Source: Pseudomonadota bacterium (GTDB lineage: Bacteria > Pseudomonadota > Gammaproteobacteria > Burkholderiales > Burkholderiaceae_C). From it: a stretch of DNA of 36,844 nucleotides. The stretch spans positions 1-36,844 of the forward strand of contig CAUJJO010000265.1 of assembly GCA_963205125.1 (NCBI GenBank), read 5' to 3'. The notes under the pieces were generated by a model that worked only from the letters and a program-made list of their open reading frames with translations, was not told the origin of the DNA and did no database searches. This document shows positions 16,985-24,856 of this stretch, in pieces. Position 1 is the first letter of the stretch. The number at the start of each line of letters is the position of its first letter. The translations under genes and the position numbers were made by a program.

Positions 16985-18163
16985 GTGCTGACGGACGCGC
17001 CGGAGGTGGACGCCCGCGTGACCGAGACTCCTTCCGCGCCCGCATCGGCGCCCGCAAGCGCCGCGGCGCCCGCCGCCGCGCGCGGCGCCATCGAGCTGCG
17101 CGGCGTCACCAAGCGCTACGGCGACGAGTGCGTGGTCGACCGGCTTGCGCTCAGCATCGCGCCGGGCGAGTTCTTCTCGCTGCTCGGGCCCTCGGGCTCG
17201 GGCAAGACGACGACGCTGATGATGCTTGCCGGCTTCACGCCGGCCGACGCGGGCGAGATCCGCATCGACGGGCAGGACGTGGCGCGCATCCCGCCGAAGC
17301 GCCGGGGCCTGGGCATGGTGTTCCAGAACTACGCCGTGTTCCCGCACATGAGCGTGTTCGACAACATCGCCTTCCCGCTGCGCGCGCGCGGCCTGCCGCG
17401 CGATCGGGTGCGCGCCGAGGTCGAGCGCGCGCTCGCGCTGGTGCAGCTCGAGCGCCACGCCGACAAGTTCTCGCGCCAGCTTTCGGGCGGCCAGCAGCAG
17501 CGGGTGGCGATCGCGCGGGCCATCGTCTACTCGCCGCCGGTGGTGCTGATGGACGAGCCGCTGGGCGCGCTCGACAAGAACCTGCGCTACGACATGCAGG
17601 CCGAGATCCGCGAGATCCAGCGGCGCCTGGGCATGACGGTGGTCTACGTCACGCACGACCAGGAGGAGGCGCTGAACATGTCGGACCGCATCGCCATCCT
17701 CGACCGCGGCCGCATCGCCCAGCTCGGGCAGCCGGTCGAGGTCTACGAGCGGCCGAGCAGCGGCTTCGTCGCGCAGTTCCTCGGCGAAGCCAACCTGATC
17801 GAAGGCCGCGTCACCGCACGCGAGGGCGAGCGCGCGCGCTTCGAATCGGCCAGCGGCCTGCAGGTGATGGTGCCGGCCGCGCTCGAGTGGACCGCCGGGC
17901 GCGAAGCCCTGCTCTTCGTGCGGCCGGAGAAGCTCGTGCTCTGCCACGACGACGAGGCCCTGCTGCACGCGCGGGTGCAGCGGCGCTCATTCCTCGGCGG
18001 CGTGCTGCGCTGCCGCCTGCACTGCGCCTCCCGCGGGGGCAGCGGGCCCGAGCTCGTGGTCGACGTCCCCAACGCCGCGCACGCGCTGCGCCCACAGGTC
18101 GGCGAGGCGGTGGGCGTGCGCTGGCGCGAGGCCGACCTCTCGCTGCTGCCCGCTTCCTCATGA
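16985..18163 (+). CDS. polyamine/opine-type ABC transporter ATPase
   Basis: A 392-residue PotA-like ATPase. Walker A is GPSGSGKTT (68-76), with a Q-loop at Q114, the signature LSGGQQQR (166-173), Walker B VVLMDEP (186-192) and an H-loop in VTHDQEEAL. A TOBE domain occupies the last 110 residues or so, as is usual for this subfamily. The GTG at 16985 begins 1 bp after the preceding stop. A later GTG near 17018 would drop a proline/alanine-rich tail of low complexity and is possible. The stop overlaps the first permease start (ATGA). It energises import with the two permeases that follow. Confidence 0.9.
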   Translation: MLTDAPEVDARVTETPSAPASAPASAAAPAAARGAIELRGVTKRYGDECVVDRLALSIAPGEFFSLLGPSGSGKTTTLMMLAGFTPADAGEIRIDGQDVARIPPKRRGLGMVFQNYAVFPHMSVFDNIAFPLRARGLPRDRVRAEVERALALVQLERHADKFSRQLSGGQQQRVAIARAIVYSPPVVLMDEPLGALDKNLRYDMQAEIREIQRRLGMTVVYVTHDQEEALNMSDRIAILDRGRIAQLGQPVEVYERPSSGFVAQFLGEANLIEGRVTAREGERARFESASGLQVMVPAALEWTAGREALLFVRPEKLVLCHDDEALLHARVQRRSFLGGVLRCRLHCASRGGSGPELVVDVPNAAHALRPQVGEAVGVRWREADLSLLPASS

Positions 18164-19062
18164 GCCCGGTGAACGCAGCCGGCCTGGGCGACCCCGCCGC
18201 GGTGCCGCTCGCCCGAGCGGGCCTTGGCGCGCGGCTGGATGCGCGCTGGCTGCTGCTGCCGGCCGCGGCGATGCTGCTGCTGGGCTTCGGCCTGCCGCTG
18301 GCCTCCTTCTTCGTTCGCGTCTTCCTGATCGACAACCCCGCGGGCGAGATGCTCGGCGCCTTTGCCGAGGTGCTCGGTTCGCCCGTCATGCGCAGCGCGA
18401 TGCTGGTGACCAACGGCATCGCCCTGGTCGTCACGCTGGCCACGCTGCTGGTCGGCTACCCGGTGGCCTACTTCCTCTCGGTCGACCGCAGCTGGCGCTT
18501 CTCGCTCGTCATCTTCTGCATCGTCGTGCCCTACTTCACCAGCGTCATCGTGCGCACCTACTCGTGGATGGTGCTGCTCGGGCGCAACGGCGTCATCAAC
18601 CGTGCGCTGCTCGAAACCGGGCTGGTCGAGAAACCCCTGCCGCTCATGTACAACAAGCCGGCGATCGTGCTGGCCATGGCCTACGTGCTGCTGCCCTACA
18701 TGGTGCTCACGCTCTTTGCCGCGATGCGCGCGATCGACCCTTCGCTGATGCGCGCCGCGGCAAGCCTTGGCGCCAGCGGCCGCTACGCCTTTCGTCACGT
18801 CTTCCTGCCGCTGTCGATGCACGGCGTGCTGGCGGCCTGCCTGATCGTCTACATCCTGGCGCTGGGCTTCTTCATCACGCCCGCGCTGATGGGCGGCCCC
18901 TCGGACGTGATGATCGCCATGCTCATCGAGCGCGCCGCCGAGGTCACGCTCGACTGGCGGCTGGCCGCCATCCTCTCGCTCGTGCTGCTGGCGGCCACGC
19001 TGCTGCTGTACGCGCTCTACTTCCGCTTCGCCGACGCGAAGCGGCTGCTGCAGGGGATCTGA
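18160..19062 (+). CDS. polyamine/opine-type ABC transporter permease (PotB-like)
   Basis: A 300-residue inner-membrane permease with about six helices. The EAA-type cytoplasmic loop is visible as AAASLGASGRYAFRHVFLPLS, which docks the ATPase. ATG at 18160 overlaps the ATPase stop. The open frame runs further upstream through the ATPase gene, but that part is a shadow. An N-terminal extension of about 25 residues precedes the first helix. It pairs with the next gene to form the heterodimeric channel. Confidence 0.9.
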   Translation: MSPVNAAGLGDPAAVPLARAGLGARLDARWLLLPAAAMLLLGFGLPLASFFVRVFLIDNPAGEMLGAFAEVLGSPVMRSAMLVTNGIALVVTLATLLVGYPVAYFLSVDRSWRFSLVIFCIVVPYFTSVIVRTYSWMVLLGRNGVINRALLETGLVEKPLPLMYNKPAIVLAMAYVLLPYMVLTLFAAMRAIDPSLMRAAASLGASGRYAFRHVFLPLSMHGVLAACLIVYILALGFFITPALMGGPSDVMIAMLIERAAEVTLDWRLAAILSLVLLAATLLLYALYFRFADAKRLLQGI

Positions 19063-19063
19063 G

Positions 19064-19882
19064 GTGCAGGGCGGCGCCCGCTGGTGGCTGCGCGCGATCG
19101 TCTGGATCGCCAGCCTCGTGCTCATCGCGCCGATCGCCATCGTCGTCGTCCTCGCCTTCTCCGGCGGCGAGTTCCTGAAGTTCCCGCCCGACTCGCTGTC
19201 GCTGCGCTGGGTCCGCACCTTCCTCGGCGATCCGCGCTGGCGCGAGTCGATCGTCTTCAGCCTGCGCATCGCGGCCATCGCCTGCGCCTTCGCCACGGTG
19301 ATCGGCTTCCTCGCCGCCTATGCGCTGGTGCGCAGCCGCCTGCGCGCCAAGACGCTGGTGCTGTCGCTGCTGCTGATGCCGATGATCGTGCCCTCGGTCG
19401 TCACCGCGATCGCCATGTACTTCATGTCGGCGGCCGTCGGCCTGATCGGCAGCACGCTGTGGCTGGGCTTCTGCCACGCGGTGATGGCGCTGCCGGTGGT
19501 GGTGCTGATCCTGCTCTCCACGCTCAACGGCGTCGACGTGAACCTGGAGCGCGCAGCGGCCAGCCTGGGTGCGAGTCGCTGGCGCATCTTCACGCGCATC
19601 GTCGTGCCGCTGGCCGCGCCGGGGCTGGCCTCGGCAGCGCTGTTCGCCTTCCTGACCTCGTTCGACGAACTGCTGATCTCGCTCTTCCTCGCCGACGTGC
19701 GCATGCAGACGCTGCCCGTGCGCATCTGGAACAGCCTGCAGCTCGACGTGCAACCGACCATCGCCGCCGTCAACGCCTTCCTCATCGGCGTCACCGGCCT
19801 CGTGCTGCTGGGCGAGGCCACGCTGCGCCGCAGCCGCGCGCACGCAAGTCCCGCTGCCCGCGCGCACGATGCTCACCGCTGA
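19064..19882 (+). CDS. polyamine/opine-type ABC transporter permease (PotC-like)
   Basis: A 272-residue permease with about six transmembrane helices and an EAA-type loop reading AAASLGASRWRIFTRIVVPLA. GTG at 19064 starts 1 bp after the first permease stop. Its signal-anchor-like first helix (WIASLVLIAPIAIVVVLAF) and the SGGEFLKFPPDSLSLRW segment are typical of PotC relatives. With the ATPase and the first permease it completes an importer whose own binding-protein gene is frameshifted upstream. The paralogous binding protein at 22656 could serve this channel. Confidence 0.9.
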   Translation: MQGGARWWLRAIVWIASLVLIAPIAIVVVLAFSGGEFLKFPPDSLSLRWVRTFLGDPRWRESIVFSLRIAAIACAFATVIGFLAAYALVRSRLRAKTLVLSLLLMPMIVPSVVTAIAMYFMSAAVGLIGSTLWLGFCHAVMALPVVVLILLSTLNGVDVNLERAAASLGASRWRIFTRIVVPLAAPGLASAALFAFLTSFDELLISLFLADVRMQTLPVRIWNSLQLDVQPTIAAVNAFLIGVTGLVLLGEATLRRSRAHASPAARAHDAHR

Positions 19883-19895
19883 ACCGAGGCCCACC

Positions 19896-21323
19896 ATGAA
19901 ACCTGTCGAGAACCCGAGCGCCGGTGCCGGCGCCACCGCCACGCTCGCCCGCTGGATGGCCGGGCTGCGCCTGGAGGACCTGCCTCCCGAGGTCGTCGAG
20001 CATGTCAAGTGCTGCCTCATCGACACCCTCGCCTGCGGCCTGGGCGGGCGGCGCACGGCGGACGCCGACGCCCTGGTCGCGCTCTCGCGCCGCACCGGCG
20101 GCACGGGCGGCACGGGAGGCACGCACACCATCTTCGGCGAGGCGCAGGACTTCGGCCTGCTGCAGGCGGCGCAGGCCAACCGCGTGCTGATCAACATCCT
20201 CGACTACGACGACACGGTGATCGGCACCGGTCACATGAGCTCGGTGGCGGTGGCCGCGGCACTGGCCATCGGCGAGCAGGTGCAGGCCGACGGTCGCGCA
20301 CTGCTGACGGCGCTGGCGCTGGCCTACGAGATGCCGCTGCGCCTGCGCCTGGCGGTGAACCCGACGCTCGAGGCCTTTCGCGCGAACTTCGAGCGCGTGG
20401 ACAGCGGCGTGCACTTCTGCGCGACGGTGGCCACCGCGCGGCTGCTCGGCCTGGACGCCACCGGCATGGCCGACGCGCTCGGCCTCACCGGGCACCTGCG
20501 GCCCTGGCACGTCACCTCGCCGCCGATGAGCACGCACGGCATGTCGCGCTGGTTCAAGATCACGCAGGGCGACACCGTCGTCGCCGGCATGCAGGCCGCA
20601 CTGCTGGCGCAGCAGGGCATCGAGGGCGACCGCACGATCTTCGACCAGGACCGCTGCTACGCCGCGCACGTGGGCTCGGACCGCTACGACAGCGCGCCGC
20701 TCGAGCGCGGGCGCGAGGGCGAGTATCTGCTGCTGGGCATAGGCTTCAAGGCGCAACCCTGCTGCCGCCACATCAGCGCCTTTGCCGACGCGCTGGCGAA
20801 GCTGCGCGACGAGCACGGCGTCGACCTGCCAAGCCTTGCGCGCGTGCGCGTGCTGGCGCACATGTGGACGCACGAGAACCTCGCCATCGTGCATCCGCAG
20901 CACATGATCGGCGCCCAGTTTTCGATGGCGCACGCGCTGGCGATGGTGATGCTGGGCCTGCCGCCGGGCCCCGCCTGGTACAGCGAGGAGGCGCTCTTCG
21001 GCCAGCAGGCCCGCGCGCTGCGCGAGCGCGTGGAGATGGTGCACGACGCCCAGGCGCAGCGGCACTACGACGTCGAGAAGCGCTACGCCGGCACGATCGA
21101 GGTGCAGACCGAGGGCGGCGGCCACCTGCGCTCGCACGTCGGGGCCCCCAAGGGCGCCGCCGGCTGGCCCTTCACCGAGCAGGACCACCGCGACAAGCTC
21201 TTCGCCCTCGCCGAACAGGCCCGCCTGTCGCGCGCGCGGACGCAGCGCCTGTGGAACCTGCTGCGCCACGTCGAGCGGCTGGCCGACGTGCGCGAACTGA
21301 CCGCCCTGCTGGTGCCGGGTTGA
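19896..21323 (+). CDS. MmgE/PrpD family protein
   Basis: A 475-residue MmgE/PrpD protein of normal family length. It opens with the usual helical domain (LARWMAGLRLEDLPPEVV), has the DTLACGLGGRR segment, and carries DYDDTVIGTGHMSS and the K/H-containing FKAQPCCRHISAFADAL stretch near the active site. Known members include 2-methylcitrate dehydratase and iminodisuccinate-type epimerases, so the reaction cannot be named from sequence alone. ATG at 19896 has GAGG six bases upstream; an ATG at 19869 lies inside the permease gene and lacks a ribosome site. Its place directly behind a polyamine/opine transporter suggests it processes the imported compound. A 9-bp tandem repeat codes for GGTGGTGGT near residues 69-77. 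Confidence 0.85.
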   Translation: MKPVENPSAGAGATATLARWMAGLRLEDLPPEVVEHVKCCLIDTLACGLGGRRTADADALVALSRRTGGTGGTGGTHTIFGEAQDFGLLQAAQANRVLINILDYDDTVIGTGHMSSVAVAAALAIGEQVQADGRALLTALALAYEMPLRLRLAVNPTLEAFRANFERVDSGVHFCATVATARLLGLDATGMADALGLTGHLRPWHVTSPPMSTHGMSRWFKITQGDTVVAGMQAALLAQQGIEGDRTIFDQDRCYAAHVGSDRYDSAPLERGREGEYLLLGIGFKAQPCCRHISAFADALAKLRDEHGVDLPSLARVRVLAHMWTHENLAIVHPQHMIGAQFSMAHALAMVMLGLPPGPAWYSEEALFGQQARALRERVEMVHDAQAQRHYDVEKRYAGTIEVQTEGGGHLRSHVGAPKGAAGWPFTEQDHRDKLFALAEQARLSRARTQRLWNLLRHVERLADVRELTALLVPG

Positions 21324-21628
21324 GCGGGGGCGCACGCTCGTCGGGAAGATGCCGGTAAACGCCCCCAGAAGCCGGCAGGATTCCAACTTGCCTTTCCTGG
21401 CGCCTTCCTCTTGTATGCGCCCCTCGACCTTGCCGAAGCGGTCGCCCGATCTGTGCGCACGAGCCGGCTCACGGTGCGGCGGTGACGCAAGCGCGCCGCA
21501 TTCCCGAGACTGGAAGCCTGGCTCCGGGCACAGTCAGGACAGCTCAGCTCAGCGTCTGCGGCCTGGCTGGCCCGACCAAGCGCGTGCTACCTTGTACACA
21601 TCTCAGCACGTTGCGCTATCCTCGTCCC
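21324..21628. other. intergenic stretch before the toxin-antitoxin pair
   Basis: About 300 bp without a convincing gene. Open frames here have no family resemblance and no ribosome site. CTTGTACACATC near 21590-21601, with the palindrome TGTACA, lies about 30 bp before the antitoxin ATG and could belong to its self-regulated promoter. I see no terminator, repeat or att-like site. Confidence 0.4.
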
Positions 21629-21871
21629 ATGTCCACCACCATGACCATCCGGCTCGAAGACGAGGTCAAGGATCGCCTCGATCGCCTGGCCGAGTCGACC
21701 AACCGCAGCAAGTCCTACCTTGCGGCCGAGGCAATCCGCGAGTTCGTCGAAACCAACGAGTGGCAGATCGCCGAGATCCGTGAGGCGCTCGAGGAAGCCG
21801 ACGCCGGCGACTTCGCAAGCGACAAAGACCTTGCCGCGCTGTCCAAGAAGTGGAAAGTGAATGCGCGTTAG
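21629..21871 (+). CDS. ribbon-helix-helix antitoxin (CopG/ParD/RelB-like)
   Basis: An 80-residue protein. The N-terminal STTMTIRLEDEVKDRLDRLA followed by RSKSYLAAEAIREFV is a ribbon-helix-helix DNA-binding domain (residues 2-45). The rest is an acidic helix suited to wrapping a toxin. It should neutralise the toxin encoded next and repress the shared promoter. ATG at 21629 is chosen because the family begins here; the longer open frame upstream is unrelated. The gene overlaps the toxin gene by 11 bp. Confidence 0.85.
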   Translation: MSTTMTIRLEDEVKDRLDRLAESTNRSKSYLAAEAIREFVETNEWQIAEIREALEEADAGDFASDKDLAALSKKWKVNAR

Positions 21872-22145
21872 GTGGTTGCGCAAGGCGCTGCGCAACCTCG
21901 ACGACGAAGCGAGCTACATCGCAGCCGACAGCCCGGACGCCGCGCAGCTCGTGGTCCAGCGCGTTCTCGAAGCCGTTGCCATGTTGGCGCAGCAACCTGG
22001 CATGGGCCGCCCAGGCCGGGTCTCGGGAACGCGCGAGCTCGTCGTGCTCGAGACGCGCTACATCGTGCCGTACCGGGTCCGTGGCCAGACCATCGAGATC
22101 CTGCGGGTATTCCACACCTCCCGAAGGCTTCCTGAGCGCTGGTGA
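21861..22145 (+). CDS. ParE/RelE-family toxin
   Basis: A 94-residue RelE/ParE-fold protein. The opening LRKALRNLDDEASYIAADSP matches the N-terminal helices of the family. The C-terminal TRELVVLETRYIVPYRV and IEILRVFHTSRRLPERW strands are typical. The pairing with a ribbon-helix-helix antitoxin suggests a ParE-type gyrase poison over a RelE-type ribonuclease, but this is inference. Overlap with the antitoxin gene indicates coupled translation. The pair lies beside a broken LysR gene, consistent with acquisition by insertion. Confidence 0.85.
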   Translation: MRVRWLRKALRNLDDEASYIAADSPDAAQLVVQRVLEAVAMLAQQPGMGRPGRVSGTRELVVLETRYIVPYRVRGQTIEILRVFHTSRRLPERW

Positions 22146-22253
22146 GCAAGCCACCGCCTGAGTCATCCCTGCCGCTGTGTCTGCACGCCCCGGCCAGCGT
22201 CGGGTCAGGCGTTGCTGCGTGCGGCGACAGGTGTCTTCCACATCAACTGCGCA

Positions 22254-22281
22254 GGGCGGCGGCGCGCCCGGGGCGCCGCCC
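22254..22281. terminator. strong GC hairpin after the toxin gene
   Basis: GGGCGGCG (22254-22261) pairs with CGCCGCCC (22274-22281) across a 12-nt centre that can pair further. It lies about 110 bp after the toxin stop and beside the LysR remnant. With no T-run it is at best a weak intrinsic terminator. Confidence 0.3.
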
Positions 22282-22319
22282 CTTCGCGGCACGGCCGGTG
22301 CCGGCGTGAGCTGCGGACG

Positions 22320-22548
22320 CTCGGCCGGGGCGGCACCCACCGCCACGGCACCGAAGCGCGCCAGCAGCTCGCGCTCGAGCAGTTCGACCGCGCGTCCGCG
22401 GTGGCGGTTCAGGCGCGTCACCAGGCGCGGCGCGAAGGCGTAGGCGTTGCCGTTGACGAACTCCACCGGCAGCAGGCGGCTGTCGCGCAGCTCCTCGTCG
22501 ATCAGGTGCGTGGGCAGCCAGCCGTAGCCCAGGCCCATGGCGATCGAT
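22320..22548 (-). pseudogene. LysR-family regulator, C-terminal fragment
   Basis: Read on the minus strand, the frame gives IAMGLGYGWLPTHLIDEEL followed by LLPVEFVNGNAYAFAPRLV and LLERELLARFGA. This is the end of a LysR co-inducer-binding domain, about 70 residues. The DNA-binding half and most of the sensor domain are absent, because similarity stops near 22548. No family-type stop follows, and the frame simply runs on toward the toxin-antitoxin genes. Both ends are therefore broken and the piece is a relic. Confidence 0.75.
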
Positions 22549-22655
22549 GTTGCCCAGCAGTATTTTGAGCTTTCATGGCCGGGGCTGCGTGGCTAGCCTG
22601 GCAGGCACCGCAGGCCTTGTCACCCGCGGCCCCAGCCCACGAGGAGGCACGATCC

Positions 22656-23729
22656 ATGAAGTCCAGTGATCGCTTCGATCCCCGTCGCCGCCGCGTCGTC
22701 GGCAGCGGCTGCGCCGCACTTGCCGTGCCCGCGCTGTGGCTGCGCGGCGCGCGCGCGGCCGAGCAGCTGATGCTGCGCACGCCCGGCGGCAGCTACGACG
22801 AGAAGCGCGTGAAGACGGTCTACGAGCCCTTCCGCAAGGAGACGGGCATCGAGGTCGTTCCGGTGCCCAGCAGCGCGGGCAAGCTGGTCGCGATGTTCAA
22901 GGCCGGCCGTCCCGACCTCGACCTCATCGAGACCGGCGACGACATCCTCTGGCTGCTCGAGGATGCCGGTGCTCTTGCGCCGATCCCGTACAAGGAGTTC
23001 AAGTACACGGACCCCGAGGACGTCGAAGCCTGGGCGCGCAGGTCCTACCACGTGGCGATGACCTCCTACGCCGACGTGCTCGGCTACAACACCACGAGCT
23101 ACAGCGCCGACAAGATTCCGCGCAGCTGGGCCGAGTTCTGGGACGCCAAGGCCTTCCCCGGGCCGCGCGGCCTCTCGGACATGCAGGCCGGCGTCCCCAA
23201 CCTCGAATTCGCGCTGCTGGCCGACGGCGTGGCACCCGACAAGCTCTACCCGATCGACGTCGAGCGCGCCTTCAAGTCCCTCTCGCGCGTGCGCCCCTCG
23301 GTGGTGAAGTTCTGGGAGACGGGCGCGATGGCCGCGCAGATGCTCGCCGACGGCGAGACGGTGCTGAGCGCGATCTCCAACAGCCGCGTGCAGGCCATCC
23401 GCGACAAGGGCGGTCCGGTGGGCATCGGCTGGAACCAGAACCTCGTCAACGTCACCGCGACCGCGATCACCAAGACCGCGCGCAATCCGGCGGCCGCGCG
23501 CCTGTTCGTCGACTACGTGCTCAGCCCCGCGGTGCAGGAACGCTGGCTCAACGCCGACCGCGAGTTCCCGATCAACCGCAAGGCCTACGGCGGCGTCTCC
23601 AAGGACCTGGTCGACCCCGAGACCGGCAAGCCCTGGACCGTCTCGCGCGGCATCACCAAGGATGCGCGCTGGTGGGCCGACAACCGCCAGCGCGTCAGCG
23701 AGCGCTGGAGCAAGTGGATCATCTCATGA
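22656..23729 (+). CDS. polyamine/opine-type ABC substrate-binding protein, intact paralogue
   Basis: A 357-residue PotD-like extracellular binding protein. The arginine-rich n-region RRRRVVGSG, hydrophobic stretch and cleavage after ARA suggest export by Tat or Sec. GAGGAGG is 8 bp before the ATG at 22656; the frame is open further upstream but that part lacks family character. It is clearly a paralogue of the frameshifted protein at 15891: both share the YEPF(T/R)KETGIE region, LEFALLADGV, KLYP(L/I)DVERA, SVVKFWE and RWWADNRQRV-like endings. No permease or ATPase gene follows; instead an aldo/keto reductase overlaps its stop. It probably feeds the 16985-19882 channel. The roughly 110 bp before it hold no clear promoter. 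Confidence 0.88.
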   Translation: MKSSDRFDPRRRRVVGSGCAALAVPALWLRGARAAEQLMLRTPGGSYDEKRVKTVYEPFRKETGIEVVPVPSSAGKLVAMFKAGRPDLDLIETGDDILWLLEDAGALAPIPYKEFKYTDPEDVEAWARRSYHVAMTSYADVLGYNTTSYSADKIPRSWAEFWDAKAFPGPRGLSDMQAGVPNLEFALLADGVAPDKLYPIDVERAFKSLSRVRPSVVKFWETGAMAAQMLADGETVLSAISNSRVQAIRDKGGPVGIGWNQNLVNVTATAITKTARNPAAARLFVDYVLSPAVQERWLNADREFPINRKAYGGVSKDLVDPETGKPWTVSRGITKDARWWADNRQRVSERWSKWIIS

Positions 23730-24784
23730 GCCTGCCCGCCACCTCCCTGCCCCTGCCGCAGGTGCCGCACCGCGCCGTGCCCGGCGGCCCGGAGCTGCCG
23801 TTGTTCGCGCTCGGCTCCTGGTACACCTACGACCGCATGGATTTCGACGAGATCGTCGCCATGCTGCGGATGGCGGTGGACCGCGGCATCACGCTCTTCG
23901 ACGTCGGCGTCTACGGCCGCTACCCGTCGCGCTTTCCGCTGTCCAACCCGCGCCTGGGCCGCATCTGGACCGACGTCGTCTTCGCGCATGCGATGCGCGT
24001 GGCCGGCATCGAGCGCAGCCGCTACCTGGTAGCCGAGAAGCTGTGGATGTGGGCGCTGCCGAGCTGCACGCTGGAGGACCAGCTCGACCACGCGCTGCTG
24101 CGCCTGGGCCTCGACCATTGCGACATCGTCACGCTCGGCGACATGGAGGAAGCGGCCGACATCCGCGCGGCCGTCGAACAGGTCGCCGAAATCATCCGCC
24201 ACGGCAAGGCGCGCTGGTGGGGCGTGAACAACTGGTCCGTCGACGAGCTCGCGCTGGCGCACGACCATGCGCTGCTGCACGGTCTGCCGCTGCCCTGCAT
24301 CGCCCAGCTCAAGTACAACCCGGCGCGGCGGACCAAGCCCGAGTCGCGGCTGTGGCAGGACTTCTTCGAGCGCAGCGGCGTGCGCCTGCAGGCCTGGGAC
24401 GTCTTCGAGAGCGGCTACTTCGCCGGCCGCACCGAGCTCACGCGCGGCGTGGCGCGCGATCCCGGCGCCATCCAGCCCCTGATCGCCCAGGCGGCGCCGC
24501 GCTTCAAGGCGGTGGCCGAATCGATAGGCGCCACGCCCGCGCAACTGGCGCTGGCCTTCTGCCTGTGCCACCCGGCGCTGGTCAACGTGCTGTTCGGCTG
24601 CAGCTCGCGCGCGCAGTTGCAGGACAACCTCGGCGCGCTGGCGCTCTGGCAGCGCGAGGGCGAGCGCCTGGTGTCGCTGGTCGACGCGTTCTGGTTCGAC
24701 CGCGACCGCATCGACCCCGCCGCTTCCTGGGCCGACAAGCCGATGGAGCTGCCGCAGCCGGTGGCTGCTGCGACGCGGCGCTGA
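23726..24784 (+). CDS. aldo/keto reductase family protein with altered active site
   Basis: A 352-residue aldo/keto reductase-fold protein. FALGSWYTY near the start, the Asp-Tyr region FDVGVYG (D59, Y63), the catalytic Lys in VAEKLW (K105), and the late CSSRAQLQDNLGAL cofactor loop resemble NADP-dependent beta-subunit or potassium-channel-type members. Where the catalytic His would stand, the sequence reads DIVTLGDME, so Gly replaces it, and the Asp-Tyr spacing is one residue short. It may reduce poorly or act in another way. The ATG overlaps the binding-protein stop, tying it to substrate uptake. The family is firm and the reaction open. Confidence 0.82.
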   Translation: MSLPATSLPLPQVPHRAVPGGPELPLFALGSWYTYDRMDFDEIVAMLRMAVDRGITLFDVGVYGRYPSRFPLSNPRLGRIWTDVVFAHAMRVAGIERSRYLVAEKLWMWALPSCTLEDQLDHALLRLGLDHCDIVTLGDMEEAADIRAAVEQVAEIIRHGKARWWGVNNWSVDELALAHDHALLHGLPLPCIAQLKYNPARRTKPESRLWQDFFERSGVRLQAWDVFESGYFAGRTELTRGVARDPGAIQPLIAQAAPRFKAVAESIGATPAQLALAFCLCHPALVNVLFGCSSRAQLQDNLGALALWQREGERLVSLVDAFWFDRDRIDPAASWADKPMELPQPVAAATRR

Positions 24785-24823
24785 GCGCTGCGGGGCGACG
24801 GGCCGGTTCCCGCCGATGCGCCG

Positions 24824-24845
24824 ATGCGTCGGCGTGCCGACGCGT
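24824..24845. terminator. hairpin between convergent genes
   Basis: GCGTCGGC (24826-24833) and GCCGACGC (24836-24843) are perfect inverted repeats separated by 2 bp, extendable with one wobble pair. The hairpin lies in the 72-bp gap between the converging aldo/keto reductase and livF genes, where a two-way terminator is expected. There is no T-run. Confidence 0.45.
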
Positions 24846-24856
24846 CCGCCCGTCGA

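Noticed and set aside
21482..21628. N-terminal extension of the antitoxin frame.
   Set aside because: The ribbon-helix-helix domain begins at the ATG at 21629, and the upstream residues have no family character or ribosome site.
22575..22655. Upstream start for the second binding protein.
   Set aside because: GAGGAGG is correctly placed for the ATG at 22656, and the extension precedes a proper signal peptide.
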